A stretch of 64,000 nucleotides of DNA from Streptomyces roseochromogenus subsp. oscitans DS 12.976 (GCF_000497445.1 NZ_CM002285.1:4999574-5063573), one strand, 5' to 3'. Positions 33,520 to 43,278 are shown, counted from the stretch's first letter. Numbers and translations: made by a program. The notes: a model not told the origin generated them from the letters alone.

Positions 33520-35283
33520 ATGACGCGAAGCACGTCACCGACGGACCGACGAACCGGGACAAGAAAGGGCAGATGGAGGCTGCTGCGCCTGAAGGCCGCC
33601 GCTGCGGCGGGTCTGCTGCTGCTCGCGCTCGGCTCCCAGGCACAGGCCATCGACTCCACCATCTCCCTGAACAACAAGCGCACGGGGTGGGACGCGAACG
33701 AGCCGAATCTGACGCCGGCCCGGGTGTCCTCGTCGAGCTTCGGACGGCGCTGGTCCACCCCGGTGAACGGCGCGGTGCTGGCCCAGCCGCTGGTCACCGG
33801 CAGGAACGTGGTCGTCGCCACCGAGAACAACTACGTCTACGGCATCGACGCCGTCACCGGAGTGACGCACTGGACCCGCCAGCTCGGCCCGGCCTGGCCC
33901 ACCTCGTCGATCCCCTGCAACGACCCCGCGCCGCACACCGGGATCACCGGCACCCCGGTGTACGACCCGTCGTCCAACACCGTCTTCCTCACCAGCAAGG
34001 TCAACGACGGCGCGGACGCACAGCACCCGCACTGGTACTTCCACGCGATGAGCGCCTCCACCGGCGCCGAGCGCGCGGGCTGGCCGGTGCGGATCCAGGG
34101 CACGCCGACCAACAGTCCCGGCCACCCGTTCAACCCTTTCACCTTCGCGCAGCGGCCGGGTCTGCTGCTGCTGAACGGCTCGGTGTACGCGGCCTTCGGC
34201 TCCTACTGCGACGTCGGCCCGTACGTCGGCAACGTGGTGGGGGTGAACATCGGCACCCGCCGCCTGACCCTGTGGTCCGCCGAGGCCGGCTCCGACACCC
34301 GGGAGGCCGGTATCTGGCAGAGCGGCGGCGGGCTGGTCTCGGACGGCTCCGGCCGGATCATCTTCACCACCGGCAACGGCGCCGGCGCGGGCTCGCCGAG
34401 CCCCGGCCCGGGCAGCAGGCCGCCCGGCAACCTCGGCGAGTCGGTGGTCCGGCTCGGCGTGAACAGCAACGGCAGCCTCTCGGCCCGTGACTTCTTCAGC
34501 CCGGCCAACAACAAGACACTGGACGCCAACGACACCGACCTCGGCTCGGGCGGGCCGGTCGCGCTGCCCGACGCCTTCGGCACCCCCGCGCACCCGCGCC
34601 TGCTGGTGCAGGTCGGCAAGGACGGCCGGGTCTTCCTGCTGGACCGGAACAACCTGGGTGGCATGGGCCAGGGCCCGAACGGCACGGACAAAGTGGTGAG
34701 CGTGGCCGGACCGTTCGAGGGCGTCTGGGGCCACCCCGCCGTCTGGGGCGGTGGCGGAGGCTACGTGTACACCGTGTCCACCGATACCGGCAACGGCCAT
34801 TCGCCGCTGCGCGCGCTGAAGTTCCGGGTGAACAGCTCCGGCGTTCCGGTCCTGACCAGCGTGGGCATCAGCAACGAGGGCTTCGGCTACGGCTCCGGGT
34901 CCCCCGCGGTCACCTCCAACGGTACGGCCGCCGGTTCCGCGCTGGTCTGGGCGGTCTGGTCCGGCTCCGGCGCCGGCGGTGTCGGCGGCGAGCTGCGGGT
35001 CTACGACGCGGTGCCGGTGGGCGGCGTCATGCACCTGCGCCGCTCCTTCCCGATCGGCACGGCGGCCAAGTTCGTGGTCCCCGCCACGGACGGCGGCCGG
35101 GTCTACGTAGGGACCCGGGACGGCCACCTGGTGGCCTTCGGCATCGCGGGTACGACCGCCGCCGCCACTACGGCCGGTGGGACCGGTCGTGGGACCGGTG
35201 GGACCGGTGGTGGGACTGGTGGGACCGGTGGTGGGACCGGTGGGTGCGGCCCTTGCGAGGAGTCGGACAAGCACGGGTCCTGA
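33520..35283 (+). CDS. secreted PQQ-like beta-propeller protein
   Basis: This 587-residue exported protein has a signal peptide (about 21-43, ending AQA). Repeated blades carry the PQQ/Trp-docking pattern, for example VVVATENNYVYGIDAVTGVTHW and LLVQVGKDGRVFLLDRNN. No quinone-binding enzyme motif is seen, so a structural or binding role is likely. The C-terminal 35 residues are Gly-Gly-Thr repeats ending in CGPC. ATG 33520 is used. A perfect terminator follows the stop. Confidence 0.8.
   Translation: MTRSTSPTDRRTGTRKGRWRLLRLKAAAAAGLLLLALGSQAQAIDSTISLNNKRTGWDANEPNLTPARVSSSSFGRRWSTPVNGAVLAQPLVTGRNVVVATENNYVYGIDAVTGVTHWTRQLGPAWPTSSIPCNDPAPHTGITGTPVYDPSSNTVFLTSKVNDGADAQHPHWYFHAMSASTGAERAGWPVRIQGTPTNSPGHPFNPFTFAQRPGLLLLNGSVYAAFGSYCDVGPYVGNVVGVNIGTRRLTLWSAEAGSDTREAGIWQSGGGLVSDGSGRIIFTTGNGAGAGSPSPGPGSRPPGNLGESVVRLGVNSNGSLSARDFFSPANNKTLDANDTDLGSGGPVALPDAFGTPAHPRLLVQVGKDGRVFLLDRNNLGGMGQGPNGTDKVVSVAGPFEGVWGHPAVWGGGGGYVYTVSTDTGNGHSPLRALKFRVNSSGVPVLTSVGISNEGFGYGSGSPAVTSNGTAAGSALVWAVWSGSGAGGVGGELRVYDAVPVGGVMHLRRSFPIGTAAKFVVPATDGGRVYVGTRDGHLVAFGIAGTTAAATTAGGTGRGTGGTGGGTGGTGGGTGGCGPCEESDKHGS
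35176..35242 (+). repeat. GGGACCGGT repeats encoding a Gly/Thr tail
   Basis: Tandem 9- and 18-bp units of GGGACCGGT(GGT) encode the GGTGGTGG tail of the propeller protein. This kind of tract is prone to length change. Confidence 0.8.
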
Positions 35284-35300
35284 GCCTTCGCCACGCTCGA

Positions 35301-35346
35301 GCCCCGGCCCCGGACGCAACTCAGCGGAAGCGTCCGGGGCCGGGGC
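35301..35346. terminator. terminator between convergent genes
   Basis: A perfect 17-bp stem (GCCCCGGCCCCGGACGC and its complement) has a 12-base loop. Confidence 0.9.
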
Positions 35347-35407
35347 TGAGCCGGCGCCCCCGGGCGTCATGGCGGGACAGCCTCAGGCATGCGTCCGCTG
35401 CGGTGTG

Positions 35408-35824
35408 TCAGGCCTCCCCGCGCTCGTCGGCGTCGATGGCCGCGAGCGTCGGAGGGATCAGGTCCCGGTCTCGTTCGTAGGTCAGGCGTTCGCGGGCTCT
35501 GTCCGGCGACAGCCACAGCAACTCGCTCACTTCGTCGCCGGGTACGAAGGCTCCACCGGTCGACTCCGCGGCCCAGTACGTGACTTCCTTGTTCCGGCCC
35601 GTGTTGTCGACGTAGTGGGCACTCGGCAGAGCCGGTCCGAGTCGGCATGTGTGGCCGGTCTCCTCCCGCACTTCGCGCACGGCAGCCGCGCGGGCCGTCT
35701 CGCCCTTCTTCAGCTTCCCTTTGGGCCAGGACCAGTCAGACCACTTCGGCCTGAAGACCAAGGCCAGCTCGACGCCGCCCGAGGAGGAACGGCGCCAGAG
35801 CACACAGCCGGACGCGCGGACCAT
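35408..35824 (-). CDS. NUDIX hydrolase (MutT/diadenosine polyphosphatase-like)
   Basis: This 138-residue protein has the complete Nudix box GX5EX7REVREETG within GKLKKGETARAAAVREV. It hydrolyses a nucleoside diphosphate-linked compound, perhaps diadenosine polyphosphate or 8-oxo-dGTP. ATG 35824 follows GGAGG by 6 bases. It lies 21 bases after the CHAD gene, which itself follows ppk, so the unit probably works in phosphate or polyphosphate metabolism. Confidence 0.9.
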   Translation of the reverse strand: MVRASGCVLWRRSSSGGVELALVFRPKWSDWSWPKGKLKKGETARAAAVREVREETGHTCRLGPALPSAHYVDNTGRNKEVTYWAAESTGGAFVPGDEVSELLWLSPDRARERLTYERDRDLIPPTLAAIDADERGEA

Positions 35825-35845
35825 TGACCGCCTCCTCACGGGACC

Positions 35846-37000
35846 TCAGGACGCGCCGAGGATCTGCTGCTGCCACGCCTGCTGGAAGGCGAACCTGGCC
35901 GCCTCCACCTCGTGCCGCTGATCGGCGTGGAGCACGCCGAGCGCGTACGCCGTCGCCGGTGCGATACGGGGCGTACGGGCGGCCTGGGCCGCTGCCGCTG
36001 CCGCTTCCGAGGCGTCCCGGTGCCGGTTCAGGGCCTGGCCCGCCGCCAGCAGTCGTACGTCCACAGGGGAGTTGCCCGCGTGCAGTACCTCCTGGGCGTA
36101 CCGGTGCAGGCGCAGCAGCAGCCGGACCTGGTGCCAGGGGCCGTCCTGGGGGTGGGGGGACGGGTCCGGGGACAGGCCGTGGACCAGGGCCTCCGCGTTG
36201 TACGGGTGGCCCGCGGTGAGCAGGGGCAGACCGGCGATGGCGTCTGTCAGCCGTTCCTCCGCAGCGGCTGCCAGGGGGCGCAGGCCGGTGGTGGGCGCGG
36301 CGGCCGTGAGGGGGACCTCGCTGGCCAGCACGGCGACCTTGTCGGCGACGGCGTGGAAGCGGCTGGATCCCAGGGCCTGGAGCGCCGTGGAGTGGGCCCT
36401 TGTCCGGGCGAGGGTCAGCTGGCGTTCGAGCAGGGCGCCCGCTTTGGCCGCGCCCACGGTGAGGTTGCCGCGTTCCGGTGCGGACGGCGGGTTGGCCGGG
36501 CCACTGGCGTTGTCGAGTGCCGTTGCGCCCCCACGTGCCGCCCCAGCGGTACGGCTGCCCGTGACCAGCGCGTCCACCGTCTGGGCGGGGGCCGGCAGCG
36601 GCGCCGCCCCCGACAACCGGTGCAGCGCCAGCAACAGCCGCTCCAGGCGGGCCTCGTACGCGTGCTCCAGGCCCAACGTGCCGGAGAGCCACGCCAGTTC
36701 GGGGCGCATCTGCTCGGACCAGTCGGGGTCCAGCAGGGGACGGAAGGTGTGCAGGCTGCCGCTGATGCGGCGGGCCGAGCGGCGCAGGGCGCGCGCCGCG
36801 TCGACAGACTCCTCCGCGCCGTTCTCCCTCGCGCCCGACCGGTCGCGCGCGACGGCACTCCCGTTGGCACCGCCGTTCTCACGGTGCAGGCGCAGGGCGC
36901 GGAGGAACTCCGTGGCCTGGGCGCGCAGGTACGCCGCCAGGGCGTCCCCGGTCACCACCTCCGCCGCGGGGTCCGTCGGTTCAAGGTGTTGCTGTGCCAC
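35846..37000 (-). CDS. CHAD-domain polyphosphate-binding protein
   Basis: This 384-residue, Ala/Arg/His-rich helical protein has the CHAD pattern: [19 protein letters not shown] with conserved Arg/Lys/His on one face, and a second half beginning [25 protein letters not shown] domains bind polyphosphate. GTG 37000 has GGAGG seven bases upstream and overlaps the last 20 bases of ppk, so it is co-expressed with the kinase. It may localise or modulate polyphosphate; no catalytic site is apparent. Confidence 0.9.
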   Translation of the reverse strand: MAQQHLEPTDPAAEVVTGDALAAYLRAQATEFLRALRLHRENGGANGSAVARDRSGARENGAEESVDAARALRRSARRISGSLHTFRPLLDPDWSEQMRPELAWLSGTLGLEHAYEARLERLLLALHRLSGAAPLPAPAQTVDALVTGSRTAGAARGGATALDNASGPANPPSAPERGNLTVGAAKAGALLERQLTLARTRAHSTALQALGSSRFHAVADKVAVLASEVPLTAAAPTTGLRPLAAAAEERLTDAIAGLPLLTAGHPYNAEALVHGLSPDPSPHPQDGPWHQVRLLLRLHRYAQEVLHAGNSPVDVRLLAAGQALNRHRDASEAAAAAAQAARTPRIAPATAYALGVLHADQRHEVEAARFAFQQAWQQQILGAS

Positions 37001-39335
37001 GCCGGCGCCTCCGGGCGTCTATGAGCATCTCCTGGACGTTGCGCAAGGGCTGTCCGTCCGCGTCGGTCGCGTGCCGGATCCACTCGCCGTCGGCGCCGAG
37101 GTGCCAGGAGGAGGTCGAGTCGGACATACCGGTGTCGAGCAGCCGGTTCAGGGCCGCCCGGTGCGCCGGGTCGACGACGCGGACCAGGGCCTCGATCCGG
37201 CGGTCGAGGTTGCGGTGCATCATGTCGGCGCTGCCGATCCACACCTCGGGCTCGCCGCCGTTGCCGAAGGCGAACACCCGGGAGTGTTCGAGGAAGCGGC
37301 CGAGGATCGAGCGGACCCGGATGTTCTCCGACAGGCCCGCGACACCCGGGCGGATCGCGCAGATGCCGCGCACCCAGATGTCGACCGGCACGCCGGCCTG
37401 GGACGCCCGGTAGAGCGCGTCGATGACCGCCTCGTCGACCATCGAGTTGACCTTGATACGGATAAAGGCGGGGCGGCCCGCGTGGTGGTGCTGGACCTCC
37501 TTGTTGATCCGCGCGACCAGGCCGTCCCGCAGGGACTTGGGGGCCACCAGCAGGCGGCGGTAGGTCTCCCGGCGCGAGTAGCCGGACAGGCGGTTGAACA
37601 GGTCGGAGAGGTCCGCGCCGACCTGCGGGTCGGCCGTGAGCAGGCCCAGGTCCTCGTACAGCCGGGCGGTCTTCGGGTGGTAGTTGCCCGTGCCGACATG
37701 GCTGTAGCGGCGCAGGGTCTCGCCCTCCTGGCGGACCACCAGGGACAGCTTGCAGTGCGTCTTCAGGCCGACGAGGCCGTAGACGACATGGCAGCCGGCC
37801 TCCTCCAGCTTCTTCGCCCACTTGATGTTGGCGTGCTCGTCGAAGCGGGCCTTGATCTCGACCAGGACGAGGACCTGCTTGCCGGCCTCGGCGGCGTCTA
37901 TGAGCGCGTTGACTATCGGGGAGTCGCCGGAGGTCCGGTACAGGGTCTGCTTGATCGCGAGGACGTCCGGGTCCTCGGCCGCCTGCTCGATGAAGGCCTG
38001 CACGGACGTCGAGAAGGAGTCGTACGGGTGGTGCAGGAGCACGTCCCGCTGGCGCAGCGCGGCGAAGATGTCCGGCGCCGACGCCGACTCGACCTCGGCC
38101 AGGTCGCGGTGGGTGCCCGCGATGAACTTCGGGTACTTCAGCTCCGGGCGGTCCAGGCCGGCGATGCGGAACAGGCCGGTGAGGTCCAGCGGGCCGGGCA
38201 GCGGATACACCTCGGCCTCGGAGATCTTCAGCTCGCGGACCAGCAGGTCAAGGACCTCGCGGTCGATGGACTCCTCGACCTCCAGGCGCACCGGCGGGCC
38301 GAAGCGGCGCCGCATGAGCTCCTTCTCCAGGGCCTGGAGCAGGTTCTCGGCGTCGTCCTCTTCTACTTCCAGGTCCTCGTTGCGGGTGAGCCGGAAGGTG
38401 TGGTGCTCCAGCACCTCCATGCCCGGGAACAGCTCCTCCAGGTGCGCGGCGATGACGTCCTCGATGGGGACGTACCGGCCGGGGCTGCTCTCCAGGAAGC
38501 GGGACAGCAGCGGCGGCACCTTCACGCGCGCGAAGTGCTTGTGGCCGCTGACCGGGTTCCGTACGACGACGGCCAGGTTCAGGGAGAGGCCGGAAATGTA
38601 CGGGAAGGGGTGTGCGGGGTCGACGGCCAGCGGGGTGAGGACCGGGAAGATCTGGTGCCGGAACAGGGTGAACAGACGGGCCTGCTCCTTGTCGGCCAGC
38701 TCGTTCCAGCGGACCAGCTGTATGCCCTCCTCCGCGAGTGCGGGGGCGACGTCCTCGTGGTAGCAGGCGGCGTGCCGGGCCATCAGCTCGCGCGAGCGGG
38801 CCCAGATCATCTCCAGCACCTCGCGCGGCTGCAACCCGGAGGCGGACCGGGTCGCCACACCGGTGGCGATACGACGCTTCAGTCCGGCGACCCGGACCAT
38901 GAAGAACTCGTCCAGGTTGCTGGCGAAGATCGCGAGGAAGTTCGCACGCTCCAGCAGCGGGGTGTTCGGGTCCTCGGCCAGCTCCAGGACGCGTTCGTTG
39001 AAGCCGAGCCAGCTGCGCTCCCGGTCGAGGAAGCGGCCCTGGGGCAGGGGCGTACCCTCACCTTGCGCGTCCTCGTACCCGTCGAGGTCCGCGTCGATGT
39101 CGGGTTCCAGGTCGGAGACAGTGGCGGCCACCGTGTGGGGGCGGCGTGCGGCGATGGAGCCCACGGGAGGCTGCGCGTGCTGGACAGGTACCTGGGCGTC
39201 TTGCTGGCTCATGAGTCCATTCTTCCGCGCCACGGGGGTGACGGGCGCGTCGGAACGTGCGGGCGGGAGCGTCACGGCCCCGTTCAGCGCGGGCCCCTCG
39301 GGGGGCGGCGAAGGCTCTGGCACGGCGGGCTTCAT
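36981..39335 (-). CDS. ppk: polyphosphate kinase
   Basis: This 784-residue PPK1 has the family domains in order. The N-terminal helical part includes [16 protein letters not shown] and [19 protein letters not shown]; the two phospholipase D-like C-terminal domains follow. The active His is in [16 protein letters not shown]. It reversibly makes polyphosphate from ATP. The first 80 residues are a disordered extension. ATG 39335 gives the usual Streptomyces length, but ATG 39212 has the better ribosome binding site (GGAAG). I saw no clear PHO box upstream. Confidence 0.95.
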   Translation of the reverse strand: MKPAVPEPSPPPEGPALNGAVTLPPARSDAPVTPVARKNGLMSQQDAQVPVQHAQPPVGSIAARRPHTVAATVSDLEPDIDADLDGYEDAQGEGTPLPQGRFLDRERSWLGFNERVLELAEDPNTPLLERANFLAIFASNLDEFFMVRVAGLKRRIATGVATRSASGLQPREVLEMIWARSRELMARHAACYHEDVAPALAEEGIQLVRWNELADKEQARLFTLFRHQIFPVLTPLAVDPAHPFPYISGLSLNLAVVVRNPVSGHKHFARVKVPPLLSRFLESSPGRYVPIEDVIAAHLEELFPGMEVLEHHTFRLTRNEDLEVEEDDAENLLQALEKELMRRRFGPPVRLEVEESIDREVLDLLVRELKISEAEVYPLPGPLDLTGLFRIAGLDRPELKYPKFIAGTHRDLAEVESASAPDIFAALRQRDVLLHHPYDSFSTSVQAFIEQAAEDPDVLAIKQTLYRTSGDSPIVNALIDAAEAGKQVLVLVEIKARFDEHANIKWAKKLEEAGCHVVYGLVGLKTHCKLSLVVRQEGETLRRYSHVGTGNYHPKTARLYEDLGLLTADPQVGADLSDLFNRLSGYSRRETYRRLLVAPKSLRDGLVARINKEVQHHHAGRPAFIRIKVNSMVDEAVIDALYRASQAGVPVDIWVRGICAIRPGVAGLSENIRVRSILGRFLEHSRVFAFGNGGEPEVWIGSADMMHRNLDRRIEALVRVVDPAHRAALNRLLDTGMSDSTSSWHLGADGEWIRHATDADGQPLRNVQEMLIDARRRRRGTATP

Positions 39336-39392
39336 TGGCCGAGCGTCGCAAGCTTGGCTGAATCAATGGTTACGGAGACATGACGTGCGGGA

Positions 39393-39477
39393 TAGCGCGG
39401 GGCGGCTCCCGGAGGTCTACATCGCGAAAGTCACGGATTCCAGGAGCCGCATATCGATACAGCCCCGCGCCCTTACG
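39393..39477 (-). repeat. dispersed Streptomyces intergenic repeat, copy 2
   Basis: Read on the minus strand it gives GGGCGCGGGGCTGTATCG, then ATATGCGGCTCC. Over this part it is almost identical to the copy at 17579-17665. Confidence 0.75.
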
Positions 39478-39539
39478 GAACTGCAGTGCAGTCGGCTTCA
39501 CGGGGCAGTACCAGGTAGCTGGCGAGCGTCAGCAACCCC

Positions 39540-39840
39540 GTGACACGGCCGGTGATCGCCACGTCCGGTGGGCGGACCCTGGCCGTGCAGCCGGCGTTCG
39601 CCGGTGCGGTGACCCTGGCCGTGCCGACCGCGGTCGTACAGACCGGCGGGGCCCCGGCGACCACGACCGCGACCCGAGCCCGTGCCCCGCTCACCCCGGA
39701 GAAGGACCAGATGTGCGTACGGCGCGGGTCCTCGCGCTACTGCGCCTTCCTCGAGTGGATGCCCCTTGCCGACGACTGGGCGCCGGTCGCGGGCGACGAG
39801 CGCCTGGCCGGCGAGCTGTGCGACAGCCTTGCCGGGGCCG
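39540..39840 (+). pseudogene. possible degraded protein fragment
   Basis: About 95 codons are open, with the segment SRYCAFLEWMPLADDWAPV. This resembles the Cys-Ala-Phe-x-Glu-Trp segment I associate with Streptomyces ABC-transporter-linked membrane proteins. The reading then breaks down into mshD. There is no start or domain I can defend. Confidence 0.35.
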
Positions 39841-39932
39841 TGGTGGTCCCTTCCGGGGGGTTACGACGGGCCGGGCTGCGGAGCTGCTGGGGGTGCGGGT
39901 GCCCGTGGGGGCGGTTCGATCCGCCGCTCCGC

Positions 39933-40859
39933 TCACGTCTCCGTGCGGTACATCAGGTCCGTCTCGTACGTGGTGAAGCCCAGTCGTTCGTACACCGACA
40001 CCGCCGCCTGGTTGTCGGCGTCGACGTAGAGCATCGCGGTCGGGAGTTGCTGGTCGGCCAGGTGGCGGAGCCCGATCGTGGTGAGGGACTTGCCGAGGCC
40101 GCCGCCCTGCTCACCGGGGCGGACGCCGAGGACGTAGACCTCGCCGAGGCCCTCCTCGGCGTGCACCTTGGTCCAGTGGAAGCCGATCAACTCCCCGCGC
40201 CGCTCGGCGAGGAAGAACCCGGCCGGGTCGAACCACGGCTCGGCCTTGCGGTCGTCGAGGTCCCGCTGGGTCAGTGAGCCCTGCTCCGGGTGATGGGCGA
40301 AGGCGGCCGCGTTGACCGCGAGCCACGCGGTGTCGTCCTTGCCGGGCACGAAGGTGCGCACGGTCGCGCCCTCCGGCAGCACCGGGTCGGGCAGGTTCAG
40401 ATCGCCCAACGGGCGCCGCATCTGCCGCAGTTCGCGGAACAGGGTCAGGCCGAGCACCTGGGCGAGATGCCGGGCGGCCGGATGCCCGCCGTGCGCCCAT
40501 ACCCGCAGCCGCTTGCCGGAGGCGGCGAGCAGCGCCGCGCCGAGCGCCCGGCCGTGCCCGTGCCCGCGGTGCGCGGGGTGGACGACGAGTTCGGCGGCCG
40601 GCGCCTCCACCGGGTCGGTGTCCTCCAGCTGGGCGTAGCCGACGAGTTCGTCGCCGACGGTCAGCAGCAGATGCGAGACGCCCTCGCGGGCACCCCCGCG
40701 CAGCTGCAGCCGGCCCTGCTCGGACACCGGCTGCTGCCCGTCGACCCCGACGGCCTCGGCGAGCAGGGCCAGCACGGCCTCGGCCCGGTCGGGTGTGAGC
40801 GCGGAGTGGGTCTCGATGGAGCGGGCGGGGAAGGCTCGTACGGTGTCGTCGCTGCTCAT
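39933..40859 (-). CDS. mshD: mycothiol synthase
   Basis: This 308-residue enzyme has two GNAT domains. The first has HPAHRGHGHGRALG, and the second VRPGEQGGGLGKSLTTIGL followed by YVDADNQAAVSVYERLGF. MshD acetylates Cys-GlcN-Ins to finish mycothiol, the actinobacterial thiol. The length is close to the mycobacterial enzyme. ATG 40859 begins MSSDDTVRAF; no strong ribosome binding site is seen. Confidence 0.93.
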   Translation of the reverse strand: MSSDDTVRAFPARSIETHSALTPDRAEAVLALLAEAVGVDGQQPVSEQGRLQLRGGAREGVSHLLLTVGDELVGYAQLEDTDPVEAPAAELVVHPAHRGHGHGRALGAALLAASGKRLRVWAHGGHPAARHLAQVLGLTLFRELRQMRRPLGDLNLPDPVLPEGATVRTFVPGKDDTAWLAVNAAAFAHHPEQGSLTQRDLDDRKAEPWFDPAGFFLAERRGELIGFHWTKVHAEEGLGEVYVLGVRPGEQGGGLGKSLTTIGLRHLADQQLPTAMLYVDADNQAAVSVYERLGFTTYETDLMYRTET

Positions 40860-41067
40860 GCGTAGAGGGTACGGCAGGCCTCCCGTAAAACCTATGTGAA
40901 TGGCGGTTCGGTTCCGCAATGTCCCTGTGAATTCCTCACAGGGCTCTTTAATTGAGGTCTCATCGCAATTCTCTTCTTTCGGCTCTCGGGCGCCGTAGTG
41001 TTTTCCGTGTCGAAAGCGAAAAGCGCGGACGGCACCGAAGAGAGAAGCGAACAGAGAGGGCATGACC

Positions 41068-41184
41068 ATGAGCTTCCACAAGATCGTCCCGGTGAAGAAG
41101 GTCCGCAAGCCCGCCCCGGCCCCGAAGCACCGCAAGCACGAGCCGAAGAAGCACGAGCGCAAGCGCCCGGTGGGTCACAAGTAA
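41068..41184 (+). CDS. 38-residue cationic micropeptide
   Basis: This is a very short gene with a good ribosome binding site (AGAGAGGG, seven bases before ATG 41068; ATG 41062 is too close). The product starts MSFHKIVPVKK and continues as a Lys/His/Pro/Arg-rich tail without acidic residues except two Glu. Its N-terminus matches that of the second micropeptide 56 bases downstream. Candidate roles are exported peptide, metal-binding His-rich peptide or antimicrobial. I recognise no family. Confidence 0.6.
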   Translation: MSFHKIVPVKKVRKPAPAPKHRKHEPKKHERKRPVGHK

Positions 41185-41222
41185 TTCCCGGAAATCACAG
41201 GCAATTCCCAGAAATCACAGGA
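41183..41222 (+). repeat. 20-bp tandem duplication between the micropeptide genes
   Basis: AATTCCCGGAAATCACAGGC is followed by a copy with two changes. The A/T-rich unit lies directly before the ribosome binding site of the second micropeptide. Confidence 0.85.
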
Positions 41223-41240
41223 ATCAGGGAGGGGAATTCC

Positions 41241-41285
41241 ATGTCTTTCCGCAAGCTCGCCCCCATCGGCAAGAAGCACTGCTGA
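41241..41285 (+). CDS. 14-residue micropeptide MSFRKLAPIGKKHC
   Basis: ATG 41241 has an excellent ribosome binding site (AGGGAGGGG). The peptide MSFRKLAPIGKKHC aligns with the start of the 38-residue peptide (MSF-[HR]-K-[IL]-x-P-[VI]-x-K) and ends in Cys. An ABC exporter-type gene starts 107 bases downstream. This suggests a secreted signal or modified peptide, but the evidence is only gene layout and sequence similarity. Confidence 0.55.
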   Translation: MSFRKLAPIGKKHC

Positions 41286-41391
41286 GCAAGGCCGTCGTGA
41301 GGCGGGGTCACCGGTTACTGCGTGGTCGCACCGGTGGCCCCGCCTCCGCCGTGTCCGAGGTCGTGTCCACAGCTGTGGAAAGGAATTGCCG

Positions 41392-43216
41392 ATGCTGAGG
41401 GAAGCCCGCGAGGCCTTCCGCCGGTTCTGGCCGCTGACCCGCGGGGACCGCAAGTGGCTCTGGGCGGTCATCGCCTGCGTGGCCGTGGCCGCGCTCGCCG
41501 AGACCGCCGCGATCCTGCTGTTCGCCCAGCTGACCGACCACGCCCTGAAGACCGGCCGGCTGTCCGCCTTCTGGGGGCCGGCCGGTGCCTGGCTCGGCGT
41601 GGCCGCGCTCGCCGCGTTCGTCGGCTGTCTCGGCAACTCCCTGGCCACCTGGACCGCGGAGAGATTCGTGCTGCGCCTGCGCGCGGCCGTCTTCCGCCAT
41701 GTCCAGGACCTGCCCCCGCACTTCTTCCAGCGCCACCGCCAGGGCGACCTGGTCGAACGGCTCACCGGAGACGTCGAGTCCATCGAGCAGCTGGTGGTCT
41801 CGGGCGTCGTAGGAGCCGTATCGGCAGCCTTCTCCGCCGTCTTCTACGCCACCGCCGCCTTCTGGCTGCGCTGGGACCTGGCGCTGGCCACCTTCGTCCT
41901 CGCGCCGCTGTTCCTGCTCGCCGCGCGCCGCTTCTCCGGCCGTATCGAGCAGGCCTCGCGCGCCGAGCGGGTCGCCGACGGCGCGATCACCTCGGTGGTG
42001 GAGGAGTCGCTCGGCAACATCGTCCTCACCCAGGCCTACAACCGGCGCGCCGACGAGGAGCGGCGGCTGGAGCGCGAGGCGCGTGCCTGGATGCGGGCCA
42101 GTGTGCGCGGGGCGCGGCTGAGCGAGATGTACGCGCAGTTCGTCGAGGTCGTGGAGACGCTGTGCGTGCTCGCGGTGATCGGCCTGGGCGTGTGGGAGAT
42201 CTCCGCCGGCCGGATGACCTTCGGCCGGCTCCTCGCGTTCGCCGCCTTCCTCGGCTACCTCTACCCGCCGATCCGCGCCCTCGGCCAGCTCGGCCTGACC
42301 GTCACCGCGGCCACCGCCGGCGCCCACCGCATCGGCGAGATCCTGGACGCCGAGCCCGCCGTCACCGACCCCGCCACCCCTGTCCCCGCGTGGCCCGTAC
42401 ACGGCCGGGTCGGCTTCCACCAGGTCTCCTTCCGCTACCCGGGCTCCGCGCGCGCCTCGCTCCGGGACGTCGAACTCACCGCCCAGCCGGGTGAGTTGGT
42501 GATCGTCACGGGCGCGAGCGGCGCAGGCAAGTCCACCCTCGCCAAGCTCCTCTCCCGCTTCTACGACCCCTCGGCCGGCGTGATCACCCTGGACGGCGTG
42601 CCGCTCAGGGACCTGCCCCTGCACTTCCTGCGCGAGCAGATCGCCCTGCTGCCGCAGCAGACCCTGATCCTCAACGGCACGATCCGCGAGAACATCGCCT
42701 GCGGCCGCCCCGGGGCGACGGACACGGAGATCGAGCAGGCGGCGCGGGACGCGGCGGCGCACGAGTTCATCAGCACGCTCCCCGAGGGCTACGACACCCC
42801 CATCGCCCCCGGCACCGCCGCCCTCTCCGGCGGCCAGCTCTGGGAGTCCCCCCAGGCCCTTAAGGCACTGGGGGAGCATCGCCATCGCCCGCGCGATGCT
42901 GCGCGCGGCCCCGGTCCTCGTCCTGGACGAGCCGACGGCGGGCCTGGACGCGATCGCCGCCCGCCAGGTGGTCCAGCCCCTGCGCCGCCTGATGTCCGGC
43001 CGTACGACCATCATGATCACCCACGATCTGTCCCTCGCCCCCGACGCCGACCGCGTCCTGGTCATCGACCACGGCCGCCTCGTGGAGACGGGCACGCACG
43101 AGGAACTCCTGGCGCGGGGCGGCGCGTACGCGCGACTGGCGCTGCCGTTGCCGCTGCCGGAGGCGGCGTCGGCAACGCCGCCGAAGGGCGAGGACACGCT
43201 GATCCTCAGGTGGTGA
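41392..43216 (+). pseudogene. ABC exporter (membrane-ATPase fusion) interrupted in its signature motif
   Basis: This is an MsbA-type half-transporter of about 600 residues. It has six membrane helices (residues 20-290), then an ATPase with Walker A TGASGAGKST and Q-loop LLPQQTL. After LSGGQ the frame enters a hairpin-like insert (42838-42877). The ATPase resumes one frame over as IAIARAML, Walker B VLVLDEPTAGLD and switch His ITHDLS. The interval between LSGGQ and IAIARA is about 31 bases longer than normal. The remainder looks intact, so the interruption is recent or tolerated. ATG 41392 has AAGGA 7 bases upstream. Confidence 0.8.
42838..42877. mobile_element. small palindromic insertion within an ABC ATPase signature
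   Basis: This roughly 31-40 bp element has imperfect inverted repeats, TCCCCCCAGGCC and GGCACTGGGGGA, around a CTTAA-type loop. It sits exactly between the LSGGQ codons and the following helix. It looks like a REP/MITE-like unit; no transposase is present. Confidence 0.6.
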
Positions 43217-43278
43217 GGAGGCTCCGGCGGGCTACAGGGTTTTGGCGGGCTGCAGGGTTTTCAGCGTCTTCTGGGTCT

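Larger units (their letters stand above)
39336..39932. other. ppk-mshD interval with repeat and possible gene relic
   Basis: It holds a reverse copy of the dispersed intergenic repeat (39393-39477). Beyond that, the plus strand has a stretch (about 39540-39840) that reads like a fragment of a larger protein, including MCVRRGSSRYCAFLEWMPL. I see no intact gene. Confidence 0.5.

Noticed and set aside
39336..39540. PHO box upstream of ppk
   Set aside because: I looked for GTTCACC-type 11-bp repeats on the minus strand and found none convincing; the interval is partly filled by an intergenic repeat.
41062..41067. Start of the first micropeptide at ATG 41062
   Set aside because: It is only one base from the AGAGAGGG ribosome binding site; ATG 41068 has normal spacing and matches the second peptide's MSF start.
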